Positions 53,035 to 61,995 of a stretch of 64,000 nt of DNA are shown piece by piece; position 1 is the first letter of the stretch; the number at the start of each line of letters is the position of its first letter. Below the pieces are notes generated by a model. That model worked only from the letters and a program-made list of their open reading frames with translations. It was not told the origin of the DNA and searched no databases. Position numbers and translations under genes: made by a program. Source of the stretch: Mycobacterium sp. ELW1 (GTDB taxonomy: Bacteria; Actinomycetota; Actinomycetes; Mycobacteriales; Mycobacteriaceae); assembly GCF_008329905.1 (NCBI RefSeq), contig NZ_CP032155.1, positions 682,001-746,000 of the forward strand. Direction: 5' to 3'.

Positions 53035-53862
53035 TCAGCGGCGCACGTCGACCAGCACCGGCGCGTGGTCGCTGGGCGCGGGGTCGCCCTTCTTGCCAGG
53101 ACGGCGTTCGTCCTTGACGATCTCGGCGTGTGTCACCCGGTTCGCCAATGCCGGTGAGCCCAGGATGAAGTCGATGCGCATGCCGCGACGCTTCTGGAAC
53201 GCGAGCTGGGTGTAATCCCAGTAGGTGTAGACACCGGGGCCGGGGGTGAAGGGGCGCACCACGTCGGTGAACCTGGTCTCGACGATGTCGTTGAACGCCT
53301 TGCGTTCCGGTTCCGACACATGGGTGGCGCCGTCGAACACGGTGATGTCCCAGACGTCCTCGTCCGTCGGCGCGATGTTCCAGTCGCCGACCAGTGCGAT
53401 CGGCGCCTGAGGGTCGTCGAGCAGCCACGACTCCGCTGTATTACGCAGAGCTGCAAGCCATTCCAGCTTGTACTGATAATGCGGATCCGCCAGGGTGCGG
53501 CCATTGGGCACGTACAGACTCCACACCCGCACGCCGCCGCAGGTGGCCGCCAGGGCGCGGGCCTCGGCCTTGGCGTCGGCGTCCTTGCCCCATGAGGGCT
53601 GGCCGTCGAAGCCGACCTGGACGTCATCGAAGCCGACGCGGGAGGCGATCGCCACTCCGTTCCACTGATTGAACCCGCAGTGCACCACCTCGTAGCCGGC
53701 TTCCAGGAACGGCATGGTGGGGAACTGGTCGTCAGCGCACTTGGTTTCCTGCATGGCCAGCACATCGACGTCGGCGCGGCCGAGCCAGTCCACGACCCGG
53801 TCCACCCTCGCGCGAATCGAATTCACGTTCCAGGTGGCCAGGCGCAAGACGTCGGCGGACAT
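53035..53862 (-). CDS. xthA: Exodeoxyribonuclease III
   Basis: 275 aa DNase I-like fold. LRLATWNVNSIRAR, the metal Glu in MQETKCADDQF, YTYWDY, GDWNIAPTDEDVWD and the C-terminal SDHAPVLVDV give a full active site for AP-endonuclease/3'-exonuclease repair. Start ATG 53862. Order with the GNAT gene and def matches Rv0427c-Rv0429c. Confidence 0.95.
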   Translation of the reverse strand: MSADVLRLATWNVNSIRARVDRVVDWLGRADVDVLAMQETKCADDQFPTMPFLEAGYEVVHCGFNQWNGVAIASRVGFDDVQVGFDGQPSWGKDADAKAEARALAATCGGVRVWSLYVPNGRTLADPHYQYKLEWLAALRNTAESWLLDDPQAPIALVGDWNIAPTDEDVWDITVFDGATHVSEPERKAFNDIVETRFTDVVRPFTPGPGVYTYWDYTQLAFQKRRGMRIDFILGSPALANRVTHAEIVKDERRPGKKGDPAPSDHAPVLVDVRR

Positions 53863-53865
53863 GGC

Positions 53866-54771
53866 CTACAGCGTACGGGGGCTCAAAGACCGGGCATCGA
53901 CGTAGCGGTGGTGATGATGCAGCCGAAAACCGAGCGAGTGATACAGCATGATCGCGCCCGAGTTGTCGCTCAGCACCTGCACGTACGCCCGGTCGGCGCC
54001 GCCCCGCGCGCCCCAGTCGAGCAGGGCCACGCACAGCCGGCGGGCGTGCCCACGCCTGCGGTGCTCGGCGTCGACGTGCACGGCCGAGATACCCAGCCAG
54101 CGGGTGCCGTCCGGTGCGGTGGTGATCGCCCCCCGCCCGACCGCGGCGCCGGCCGTCGCGGCGAACACGACCTCGCCGTCGACCACCGCCGTCAGTACCT
54201 CGGGCGGCACGTCGCGCTCATAGCAGGCCAGCCATTCCGCATTCGGGCTCGGCAGGAAGGTCACCGCCTCGTCCGGCTCGGTGGCGGTGACGTCGGTGAC
54301 CATCACCCGGGTGTGCTTGATGCCGTCAACGCGAATCGGCAGCAGCCGCTCCGGCAGCGCCAGCCACGGCTCCAGGCCACGCTGCGCGTACCACTTGACG
54401 ATCGCGGGCAGCGCGGTGATGTTCGACGAGAAGTCCAGTGGTACAGCCGAGTTGGCTCGGCTGGTGTAGCCGCCCGCGGCCCGCAGCAGCCAGCCGTCCT
54501 GCCAGCTCTGCTCGGTGCCCGGCCATGCCAGCGCGGCCGCATGCTCGAGGTTGCGGATCTCGGAGGTTCGTACGGGAACCACGCTGAGCTCCCGTACCGC
54601 GACCACATCAGCCGGGCGAACCTCCACCACCCCGTCGGACTTGGTGCGCACCACGATCACCGGGTCGTCCGCCAGCAGCTCACCGATCACGTCGGACATC
54701 GGCGGCGTGGTGCCCGCGGGCAGGCGGTGACGAATGCTCACTCGGCTGCCGGTCGGCGGCAGGCTGGTCAT
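53866..54771 (-). CDS. GNAT acetyltransferase
   Basis: 301 aa. The C-terminal GNAT fold has HVDAEHRRRGHARRLCVALL (acetyl-CoA pyrophosphate loop R-R-G-H-A) near residue 235 and VLSDNSGAIMLYHSLGF. A unique N-terminal half of about 120 residues precedes it. Ends 3 nt before xthA. Acceptor unknown; the Rv0428c position agrees. Confidence 0.88.
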   Translation of the reverse strand: MTSLPPTGSRVSIRHRLPAGTTPPMSDVIGELLADDPVIVVRTKSDGVVEVRPADVVAVRELSVVPVRTSEIRNLEHAAALAWPGTEQSWQDGWLLRAAGGYTSRANSAVPLDFSSNITALPAIVKWYAQRGLEPWLALPERLLPIRVDGIKHTRVMVTDVTATEPDEAVTFLPSPNAEWLACYERDVPPEVLTAVVDGEVVFAATAGAAVGRGAITTAPDGTRWLGISAVHVDAEHRRRGHARRLCVALLDWGARGGADRAYVQVLSDNSGAIMLYHSLGFRLHHHHRYVDARSLSPRTL

Positions 54772-54902
54772 CGGTCAGTGACCGAACGGATCGGGCACCT
54801 CACCGGGTGTCCACGCCAGGCCGGGCACCCCCCATCGGCGCCGTCCGCGTGTCGGCCGGCACGCGCGCGTGTCATCGCGTGCTGATCGAACAGGGGTGAG
54901 CC

Positions 54903-55451
54903 TCAGCCGGGCCCCCAGCCGTTCCTCTTCGCGGTCTTCTTCGCCGCCCGCGCGTGCCGGCCGATCAGCTTGTCGACGTAGAGGAACCCGTCGAGATGTC
55001 CGGTCTCGTGCTGCAGCATGCGGGCGAACAGGTCGTGGCCCTCCAGGGTGACCGCGTTGCCGTCGGCGTCCAGGCCGGTGACCCGTGCCCACTTGGCGCG
55101 GCCACACGGAAAGGATTCGCCGGGCACCGACAGGCAGCCCTCGTCGTCGTTGTCCGGGTCGGGCATGGTCTCGGGAATCTCCGAGGTCTCCAACACGGGA
55201 TTGATGACCACACCCCGTCGGCGCGTGGTCTTCCCGCGCTCGTCGGCGCAGTCGTAGACAAACAGCCGCTTGCCGACGCCGATCTGGTTGGCCGCCAGCC
55301 CGACTCCGTTGGCCGCGTCCATCGTGTCGTACATGTCCGTGATCAGATCGGCCAGATCCGCGGGCAGCGAACCGTCGTCACCGACCGGCACGGGCTGCGT
55401 CGGCGTATGCAGAACAGGATCACCCAGAATCACGATTGGTCTAACCGCCAT
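54903..55451 (-). CDS. def: Peptide deformylase
   Basis: 182 aa. The three PDF motifs are intact: [18 protein letters not shown] (metal Cys) and QHETGHLDG (HExxH metal His pair). Removes formyl groups from nascent proteins. ATG 55451 ([12 protein letters not shown]) has no clear ribosome site and may be leaderless; TTG at 55460 is unlikely. Confidence 0.96.
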   Translation of the reverse strand: MAVRPIVILGDPVLHTPTQPVPVGDDGSLPADLADLITDMYDTMDAANGVGLAANQIGVGKRLFVYDCADERGKTTRRRGVVINPVLETSEIPETMPDPDNDDEGCLSVPGESFPCGRAKWARVTGLDADGNAVTLEGHDLFARMLQHETGHLDGFLYVDKLIGRHARAAKKTAKRNGWGPG

Positions 55452-55577
55452 GATCGGCAAGCTTAAGTCAGCCGACGCGCGGGCTTGGCTGCCGTCCCAA
55501 CCGAGACAACCGTGATTGAATGAGCGCCGAGCATAGGCAAGTCATTTGCAGGTCTTCGAAAGGGTCTACAGATCGAA

Positions 55578-55886
55578 ATGGACGGCGCCATGGCACGGGC
55601 CGAGCGGTCCAATGACGACGCTGACCTTCCCGATGGGTTGACTCGCCGCGAATACGACGTCCTGGCCTTCGAGCGGCAATGGTGGAAGTACGCCGGCGCC
55701 AAGGAAGAGGCCATCAAGGAACTCTTCTCGATGTCGGCCACCCGCTACTACCAGGTGCTCAACGCCCTGGTCGACCGCCCCGAGGCGCTCGCCGCCGATC
55801 CGATGCTGGTCAAGCGGCTGCGACGGCTTCGGGCGAGCCGACAGAAGGCGCGCGCGGCGCGCCGACTCGGCTTCGAGGTCACCTGA
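55578..55886 (+). CDS. DUF3263 protein
   Basis: 102 aa actinobacterial protein: LTRREYDVLAFERQWWKYAGAKEEAI, then FSMSATRYYQVLN, a helix-turn-helix-like pair, and a basic C-terminus. Matches the Rv0430 position between def and the LytR_C gene. Possibly DNA-binding. ATG 55578 or 55590. Confidence 0.85.
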   Translation: MDGAMARAERSNDDADLPDGLTRREYDVLAFERQWWKYAGAKEEAIKELFSMSATRYYQVLNALVDRPEALAADPMLVKRLRRLRASRQKARAARRLGFEVT

Positions 55887-55926
55887 TTTTTCTCCCATGG
55901 CGGACCCGCTGGTTACAGTGGGCGCG

Positions 55927-56388
55927 ATGAACGACCGCGTACCTGATTCCGCCGGGCTGCCGCTGCGCGCCATGGTGATGGTGCTGCTGTTCCTCGGTGT
56001 GATCTTCCTGCTGGTCGGCTTCCAGGCCATGGGCTCGGGCAATGACGACAGCAGCGACGACACGTCGGTGCGAACGGTGACCACGACGACGTCCAAGACC
56101 TCGGCCGCGCCGGCACCCAAGGCCGACGTGCGGGTTTTCAACGTCGGTGAAGGCGAAGGCGCCGCCAGCCGGATCGGTGACCGGCTGCGCGAAGCCGGCT
56201 GGAATGTCACCGAGACCAGCAACCTGCAGGTGCCGCCGCTGCCTGCGACCACGGTGTATTACGGCACCGCCGACGGGGAGCAGGCCGCTGCGGAGGCGGT
56301 GGCCAAGGTGCTCAACGCGCCGGTGGCCCCGAGAATCCCGGAAATCGCCGAGCAGCCACCGGGCGTGATCGTTTTGGTGACCGGATAG
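55927..56388 (+). CDS. LytR C-terminal-domain membrane protein
   Basis: 153 aa. One N-terminal membrane helix (about 14-36), an acidic/Thr linker, and a LytR_C domain ([35 protein letters not shown]) outside the membrane. Corresponds to Rv0431. ATG 55927; the longer start at 55897 precedes no hydrophobic change. Followed 10 nt later by sodC. Confidence 0.88.
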   Translation: MNDRVPDSAGLPLRAMVMVLLFLGVIFLLVGFQAMGSGNDDSSDDTSVRTVTTTTSKTSAAPAPKADVRVFNVGEGEGAASRIGDRLREAGWNVTETSNLQVPPLPATTVYYGTADGEQAAAEAVAKVLNAPVAPRIPEIAEQPPGVIVLVTG

Positions 56389-56398
56389 GCTTCGGCTC

Positions 56399-57145
56399 AT
56401 GGTCACGACCGTCAGCCCGCTGAGAACTGCCGCCGCCATCCTGTTCGTCGCTCCCGTCGCCGTGTTGAGCGCGTGCAGCCCGAACGAACCGATCGCCTCG
56501 CAGCCCGGAACCACGCCCCCGGTGTGGACCGGCTCCCCGGCGCCCGCCGCCGCGGGCGAGGGCACCCACGGCGCAAGCCACGGTGAGGACACGCACGCCG
56601 CTCCGCAGGCGTCCGCGTCCAGCGCCGACACCCTGACCGCCCAGATCAAGACGGCCGACGGCACCCAGGTCGCCGCGGCGACCTTCGAGTTCCAGGACGG
56701 CTTCGCGACGGTCACCGTGCAGACCACCGGAACCGGCAAGCTGACGCCGGGCTTCCACGGCCTGCACCTGCACTCGTTCGCCAAGTGCGAGGCCAACTCC
56801 GTGGCCCCGGCCGGCGGCGCGCCCGGCGACTTCCTCTCTGCGGGTGGCCACTTCCAGGCCGGCGGCCACAGCGGGCATCCCGCCAGCGGTGACCTCGCCT
56901 CGCTGCAGGTGCGTGAGGACGGCTCGGCAATGCTGGTGACCACCACCAACGCCTTCACCAAGCAGGATCTGCTGGGCGGCAACGGGACCGCGATCATCAT
57001 TCACGCCGACGCCGACAACTTCGCCAACATCCCGCCGGAGCGCTACCAGCAGATCCAGGGCGGCGCGCCCGGCCCGGATGAAGCCACGATGGCCACCGGC
57101 GACGCCGGCAAGCGGGTGGCGTGCGGTGTCGTCGGCACCGGCTAA
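56399..57145 (+). CDS. sodC: Cu,Zn superoxide dismutase lipoprotein
   Basis: 248 aa. Signal peptide and lipobox VLSAC (Cys ~26), a His/Pro-rich linker, then the SOD barrel: [14 protein letters not shown] (copper His pair and the disulfide Cys), [13 protein letters not shown], and IIHADADNF (last copper His). Located on the outer membrane face, detoxifying superoxide. Overlaps the next gene's start by 20 nt. Confidence 0.94.
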   Translation: MVTTVSPLRTAAAILFVAPVAVLSACSPNEPIASQPGTTPPVWTGSPAPAAAGEGTHGASHGEDTHAAPQASASSADTLTAQIKTADGTQVAAATFEFQDGFATVTVQTTGTGKLTPGFHGLHLHSFAKCEANSVAPAGGAPGDFLSAGGHFQAGGHSGHPASGDLASLQVREDGSAMLVTTTNAFTKQDLLGGNGTAIIIHADADNFANIPPERYQQIQGGAPGPDEATMATGDAGKRVACGVVGTG

Positions 57146-58274
57146 ATCTCCTTCGGAGAAGCCCGGCCGCATCGACTTCGCCGGGTCACCCCGGCCGACG
57201 CTCGGCGTCGAGTGGGAGTTCGCCCTGATCGATGCGGCCACCCGCGACCTCAGCAATGAGGCGGCCGAGGTGATCGCCGATGTCGGCGAGAGCCCGCACG
57301 TCCATAAAGAGTTGCTGCGCAACACCATCGAGGTCGTCACCGGTGTGTGTGACACCGTCGACGAGGCGATGGCCGACCTCAAGGGCACCCTGCGCAGCGC
57401 GCGCGAGATCGTGCACGGCCGCGGCATGGAGCTGTTCTGCGCGGGCACCCACCCGTTCGCGTCGTGGTCGACGCAGAAGCTCACCGATGCGCCGCGCTAT
57501 GCCGAGCTGATCAAGCGGACCCAGTGGTGGGGACGGCAGATGCTCATCTGGGGTGTGCATGTGCACATCGGGGTGTCGTCGGCGCACAAAGTGATGCCGA
57601 TCATCTCCTCACTGCTCAACCAGTATCCGCATCTGCTGGCGCTGTCGGCCTCCTCGCCGTTCTGGGCCGGCGATGACACCGGTTACGCCAGCAACCGGGC
57701 GATGATGTTCCAGCAGCTGCCGACTGCGGGCCTGCCGTTCCAATTCCAGACCTGGCGGCAGTTCGAGCGGTTCGTGCACGACCAGAAGAAGACCGGCATC
57801 ATCGACCACATCAACGAAGTGCGTTGGGACATCAGGCCGTCTCCGCATCTGGGCACCATCGAGGTGCGGGTGTTCGACGGGGTCTCCAATCTGCGGGAGC
57901 TCGCGGCATTGGTGGCGCTGACGCACTGCCTGGTGGTGGACTTGGATCGCCGGCTGGAAGCCGGTGAGCAGTTGCCGGTGATGCCGCCGTGGCATGTGCA
58001 GGAGAACAAGTGGCGCGCCGCGCGGTACGGTCTGGACGCCATCATCATCCTCGATGCCGACAGCAATGAACGGCTGGTCACCGAGGATCTCGACGATCTG
58101 CTGACCCGTCTGCAGCCGGTGGCCGAATCACTGCACTGCGCAGACGAATTGGCTGCGGTCGCCGACATTCCGCGGCGCGGTGCGTCCTACCAGCGCCAGC
58201 ACCGGGTGGCCGAGGAGAACGGCGGCGATCTGCGCGCGGTGGTTGACTCGTTGGTCGGGGAGCTGGACATCTAG
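57126..58274 (+). CDS. Carboxylate-amine ligase, GCS2/YbdK type
   Basis: 382 aa. [20 protein letters not shown] begins the ATP-grasp-like GCS2 fold, followed by [32 protein letters not shown] and [17 protein letters not shown], the substrate/metal motifs. A weak glutamate-cysteine ligase-like enzyme; its true substrate in actinobacteria is unclear. GTG 57126 gives the N-terminus SSAPAKSP before the conserved RIDFAGSP and matches the Rv0433 length. It overlaps sodC. Confidence 0.9.
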   Translation: MSSAPAKSPSEKPGRIDFAGSPRPTLGVEWEFALIDAATRDLSNEAAEVIADVGESPHVHKELLRNTIEVVTGVCDTVDEAMADLKGTLRSAREIVHGRGMELFCAGTHPFASWSTQKLTDAPRYAELIKRTQWWGRQMLIWGVHVHIGVSSAHKVMPIISSLLNQYPHLLALSASSPFWAGDDTGYASNRAMMFQQLPTAGLPFQFQTWRQFERFVHDQKKTGIIDHINEVRWDIRPSPHLGTIEVRVFDGVSNLRELAALVALTHCLVVDLDRRLEAGEQLPVMPPWHVQENKWRAARYGLDAIIILDADSNERLVTEDLDDLLTRLQPVAESLHCADELAAVADIPRRGASYQRQHRVAEENGGDLRAVVDSLVGELDI

Positions 58275-58342
58275 CCCGCGTCACGACGATGCGGGCGGTA
58301 AGCCCGAGGAGGAGTGGTGCAATGGACCCGAGGGAGGCGCCC

Positions 58343-58678
58343 ATGAGGATGAGACGACTGGGACTCGCGGTGGTGGCGACGGCCGTCGTCCTGACCGGCG
58401 GCGGTTGCGCCAAAGCGATCACCGGCACCCCGGTGGCCACCCCGGGCGAGGCAGGCAAGGGCATGGTTCCCGCCGATCTGCTCACCACGACCTGCCGCGA
58501 GTTCCTGACCATGGACACCGTCACACGGCGCGAAGTGATCGTGGCGATCGGGAAAAGCGGGAATCAGCTGGTCTCGATGAACCCCCAGCTGTGGGCGGGA
58601 GTGGCCAGCGCGTTGTGCGGATTCGTCGATCCCAGCGCACCGGTCAAGGATGTGGTCATGGGGCAGGGCATCCGGTAG
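58343..58678 (+). CDS. Small putative lipoprotein
   Basis: 111 aa. ATG 58343 has GAGGGAGG upstream. Signal peptide MRRLGLAVVATAVVLTGGGC with lipobox LTGGGC, then an all-helical domain with two Cys (TTCREF, SALCGF) that could form a disulfide. Not recognised. It ends 2 nt before the Lon-N gene and is likely cotranscribed. Confidence 0.72.
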   Translation: MRMRRLGLAVVATAVVLTGGGCAKAITGTPVATPGEAGKGMVPADLLTTTCREFLTMDTVTRREVIVAIGKSGNQLVSMNPQLWAGVASALCGFVDPSAPVKDVVMGQGIR

Positions 58679-58680
58679 CC

Positions 58681-59328
58681 ATGACCGCCCAGCCGATGTT
58701 CCCGCTGCAGTCTGCGCTGCTGCCCGGAGAACCATTGCCGCTGCGGATCTTCGAGCCGCGATACTCGCAGCTGGTGCGGGACTGCTTGGACATGACCGAC
58801 CCCGCATTCGGGGTCGTGTTGATCACCCGCGGCCGCGAGGTCGGTGGTGGCGATGTCCGCGGCGACGTCGGGGCGCTGGCCCGCATCACCGAATATGCCG
58901 ACCACGGAATGGGCCAATACCAACTGGGCACCGTCATCGGTGAACGAATCCGGGTGCGCGAGTGGCTGGACGATGACCCCTACCCTCGCGCCGACATCGA
59001 ACCCTGGCCCGACGAGCCGGGCCCACCGGTGACGCACGAACGCATCGGCGAGATCATCGATGCGATGCTGGCGCTGTTCGAACGCATCGTCAGCGCGCGG
59101 GGCGCGCGGTTGCGGCCCGACGCGCTCGCGGTCGCGCCCGAGGTCGCCGACGATCCGTCCCGGCACGTCTATGCGCTCGCCTCGCGGGTGCCGATGGGGC
59201 AGGCCGACCGGTACGCGGTACTGGCGGCGCCGACGCTGGCCGAACGGGTCGACGTGCTGACCGACGCGATCGAAACAGTCTCGGCCATGGTCGAATTCCA
59301 GATCGCCTCCGACGACACCGGGGAATAG
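58681..59328 (+). CDS. Lon N-terminal-domain protein (LON substrate-binding)
   Basis: 215 aa stand-alone Lon N-terminal (PUA-like) domain: FPLQSALLPGEPLPLRIFEPRY near the start, then GVVLITRG, ARITEYADHG, and a helical second half. Lacks the ATPase and protease parts. Matches Rv0434. The start ATG 58681 is set by the family N-terminus; the open frame to 58180 is shadow. Confidence 0.92.
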   Translation: MTAQPMFPLQSALLPGEPLPLRIFEPRYSQLVRDCLDMTDPAFGVVLITRGREVGGGDVRGDVGALARITEYADHGMGQYQLGTVIGERIRVREWLDDDPYPRADIEPWPDEPGPPVTHERIGEIIDAMLALFERIVSARGARLRPDALAVAPEVADDPSRHVYALASRVPMGQADRYAVLAAPTLAERVDVLTDAIETVSAMVEFQIASDDTGE

Positions 59329-59373
59329 CCGCTCCAGTTCTCTTCTGTCGGGGTGAGATGACACCCTTGGTGC

Positions 59374-59886
59374 ATGACGTCGATGGAACGGCCGATGCCG
59401 CCGCTGAATGCCGATGAGCGCACCACACTGGAGAGTTGGCTGGACTTCTACCGCGCGACGTTGGCCACCAAATGCGAAGGCCTTGAGGACGACCGGCTGC
59501 GTGTTGCGTCGGTGCCGCCGTCGCAGTTGACGCTGTTGGGCTTGCTTCAGCATGCCGCGGAGGTGGAACGGAATTGGTTCCGTCGCGTACTTGCCGGAGA
59601 GAACGCGCCGCCGATTTTCGGACCATCCGATCAGCCCGAGGGCCACGACGGTGGGTTCGCGGTGACGGCGGAGTCGTCACATCGCGCCGCCGTGGCGATC
59701 TGGCAGGACGAAATCAGGCACGCGCGCGCGAACTGTGCGACGCGGGCGCTCGATGACACCAGCCCCTTCATGGGCGGTGAGGTGAGTCTGCGCTGGATCT
59801 ACACCCACATGGTCACCGAGTATGCCCGCCATTGCGGGCACGCCGACCTGATCCGTGAATGCATCGACGGGGCGGCCGGGGTCTGA
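59374..59886 (+). CDS. DinB-like (DUF664) protein
   Basis: 170 aa four-helix bundle: [22 protein letters not shown]-type helix, and [18 protein letters not shown], giving the three His of the DinB metal site. DinB/DUF664 proteins act as thiol-dependent transferases with mycothiol-like cofactors. ATG 59374. Between it and the next gene there is a 42-bp convergent gap. Confidence 0.88.
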   Translation: MTSMERPMPPLNADERTTLESWLDFYRATLATKCEGLEDDRLRVASVPPSQLTLLGLLQHAAEVERNWFRRVLAGENAPPIFGPSDQPEGHDGGFAVTAESSHRAAVAIWQDEIRHARANCATRALDDTSPFMGGEVSLRWIYTHMVTEYARHCGHADLIRECIDGAAGV

Positions 59887-59928
59887 AACCCATTACCTGT
59901 AGCCGACTTACACTTCGCCGGGGCAGGT

Positions 59929-60834
59929 TCAGAGCTTGTGCGCATCCAGCAGGACGGTGTCGGGCACCGGGTCCTCGAGATCGTCTGGTGCGGGCCGCTT
60001 GTAGTGCGCCATCAGGTCGACGGCCGAGGTCGCGGTGACCTCCCAGCCCCGCTCGGTCAGCCACTTCTCGACGTCGGTGCGCGCCTCCATGTACCAGAGC
60101 CGGGTGACGTCGGGCAGCTCCGGACCGCCGGCCTCGGCGGCCTCCCGGCGGGCCTGCGCCATCCGCTCCTGGCGGCGGGCCAGCTGTTCGGCGGAGTAGA
60201 ACGTTTCACCGAACGCCTCCACCGACAACCTGCTGCCGGCGGCGCTGAGCTGGTCGATCTGCTCGAACAGCGCGTCCTGTGCGGCGGCGGGCAGGTACGG
60301 CAGCAGTCCTTCGGCGGACCATGCCGTCGGGCGTGATGGGTCAAAACCGTTCTGGCGCAGCGCGGTTGGCCAGTCGTGGCGCAGATCGACCGCGACCGCG
60401 GCATACCCGGCGCCGGGCTTTGCCTGGTGCTCGGCCAGTACCCGCGCCTTGAACTCCAGCACCTTCGGCTGGTCGATCTCGTAGACCGTCGTGCCGCTGA
60501 TCCACGGCAGCCGCCAGGCGCGGGTGTCGAGGCCGGCGGCCAGGATCACGGCCTGATCCAGTCCGTTGGCGCCGGCGGTGGTGAAGAACTCGTCGAAGAA
60601 CTTCGTGCGCGAGGCGATGTAGGCGGCCATGGCCTGTGCCCGTACCGGGTCGTCGTCCAGAAACGGTGAGCGCCAGCCTGCCTCGACGGCGGCCTCGACG
60701 AAGAAGTGGGCGTACGGGTCGAGGTAGAGCGGACATTCGGCGCCGGTCTCCGTCGCCCGTGCGCGGGCCACGCTCAGCGCGGTGGCGCCGACCCCTTCGG
60801 TGATGTCCCAGCTGTCGTCGTCGGTTCGGCTCAC
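59929..60834 (-). CDS. SAM-dependent methyltransferase, mycobacterial LCMT-like family
   Basis: 301 aa. WDITEGVGATALSVARARATE, AAGLDTRAWRLPW (SAM loop) and VYEIDQPKVLEFK match the expanded mycobacterial TIGR00027 methyltransferase family. Substrate unknown. ATG 60834 overlaps the mnhG stop (ATGA), so it is the tail gene of the antiporter operon. Confidence 0.88.
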   Translation of the reverse strand: MSRTDDDSWDITEGVGATALSVARARATETGAECPLYLDPYAHFFVEAAVEAGWRSPFLDDDPVRAQAMAAYIASRTKFFDEFFTTAGANGLDQAVILAAGLDTRAWRLPWISGTTVYEIDQPKVLEFKARVLAEHQAKPGAGYAAVAVDLRHDWPTALRQNGFDPSRPTAWSAEGLLPYLPAAAQDALFEQIDQLSAAGSRLSVEAFGETFYSAEQLARRQERMAQARREAAEAGGPELPDVTRLWYMEARTDVEKWLTERGWEVTATSAVDLMAHYKRPAPDDLEDPVPDTVLLDAHKL

Positions 60835-61181
60835 GGCTCCGGCTTCGCTCCCTCGGTGTTGTCCTCACGCATCTCATCGACCGTCAGCCCGTCGCTGACC
60901 CGTTGCTCACGGTAGGCCAGCTGCCCGACCCGATGGGCGATCACCGGCGCGGTGATCAGGGTGAACATGGCGGTCAGCACCAGCATGCCGACGTCGACGT
61001 TGCCGCGCAGCCGGATCGTCGCGCCGGCCAGGACCAGCAGCAGTCCCAGCACCTGCGGTTTGGTCGCGGCGTGCATGCGGGTCAGCGTGTCGGGAAAGCG
61101 CAGGACACCGACGGCCGCGGTCAGAGCCAGCGCGGATCCGGCCAATACGAGCACGCCCGCCAGCAGATCGAGGGAGTTCAT
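60831..61181 (-). CDS. mnhG: Na+/H+ antiporter subunit MnhG
   Basis: 116 aa, three membrane helices. LRFPDTLTRMHAATKPQVLG is the MnhG/MrpG signature. ATG 61181 overlaps mnhF by 4 nt. Confidence 0.9.
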   Translation of the reverse strand: MNSLDLLAGVLVLAGSALALTAAVGVLRFPDTLTRMHAATKPQVLGLLLVLAGATIRLRGNVDVGMLVLTAMFTLITAPVIAHRVGQLAYREQRVSDGLTVDEMREDNTEGAKPEP

Positions 61182-61453
61182 GACTCGTCCCGCCGCGCGA
61201 TGTCAGGCACCCGGAACCGGGCCACGCTGACCGATCCGACGAAGCTGATCAGCGCGAGGGCGGCCAGGCTGTAGGTGACGGTGGTGTCCAGACTGAACGC
61301 CGCCCACGTGCCGATGCCGCACATCGTCACCGCCACCAGGGTGTCGACCGCCACCAGCCGGTCCAGCGTGCTGGGGCCCATCAGGAGCCGGATCATCGTG
61401 ATCGCCGCGGCCGCGACCAGCATCACGCCCGAGAGCACCCACACGATCGTCAT
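61178..61453 (-). CDS. mnhF: Na+/H+ antiporter subunit MnhF
   Basis: 91 aa, three membrane helices. RLLMGPSTLDRLVAVDTL is the MrpF motif. ATG 61453 (MTIVWVLSG) overlaps mnhE (ATGA); the frame to 61495 is non-native. Confidence 0.9.
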   Translation of the reverse strand: MTIVWVLSGVMLVAAAAITMIRLLMGPSTLDRLVAVDTLVAVTMCGIGTWAAFSLDTTVTYSLAALALISFVGSVSVARFRVPDIARRDES

Positions 61454-61995
61454 GACTGGACCCCCTCCTCGGCTTCGCTTGCGGCAGGACGCCATTCGGA
61501 GTCCCGCTCGAACGCCGCGATCAGCATCCGCTCCAGCTGGGTCAGCTGCCGGTAAAACCGCTCCACTGAACGCTGGGAGCCCACGTCCAGGACATGGACG
61601 TACACCAGCCGCCGCGTCTGGTCGATCTCGAGCACGATCGTTCCCGGCGTGAGATTCATGATGTTGACCGCCAGGGCCAGCACCAGATCAGACTTCAGGG
61701 CCAGGTGGCCGCGCAGCACCGCCGACAGCGGTGGCTTTCCCGGCCGGATCGCCAGCCAGGCCACCTGTACCGAGGACTGCATCAGCCACCATGCGACATG
61801 CAGCACCAGCCGCAGCAGCGATAACGGATGCAACCGGCCCTGCACCGGCACCGACGGCAGCGGCAGCAACAGGATTATCAACAGCGCGACCGCCAGCCCG
61901 GACAGCACATTGGCCACCGACACGGTGCCCCACAGCAGCAACCACACCAGAGTCAGCCACACCAGCGTCCAGACCCGAAGCACCCATGTTCTCAT
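61450..61995 (-). CDS. mnhE: Na+/H+ antiporter subunit MnhE
   Basis: 181 aa. Two or three N-terminal membrane helices, then a cytoplasmic domain with NIMNLTPGTIVLEIDQTRRLVYVHVLD, the MnhE motif, and an acidic tail. ATG 61995 overlaps mnhD by 4 nt. Confidence 0.92.
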   Translation of the reverse strand: MRTWVLRVWTLVWLTLVWLLLWGTVSVANVLSGLAVALLIILLLPLPSVPVQGRLHPLSLLRLVLHVAWWLMQSSVQVAWLAIRPGKPPLSAVLRGHLALKSDLVLALAVNIMNLTPGTIVLEIDQTRRLVYVHVLDVGSQRSVERFYRQLTQLERMLIAAFERDSEWRPAASEAEEGVQS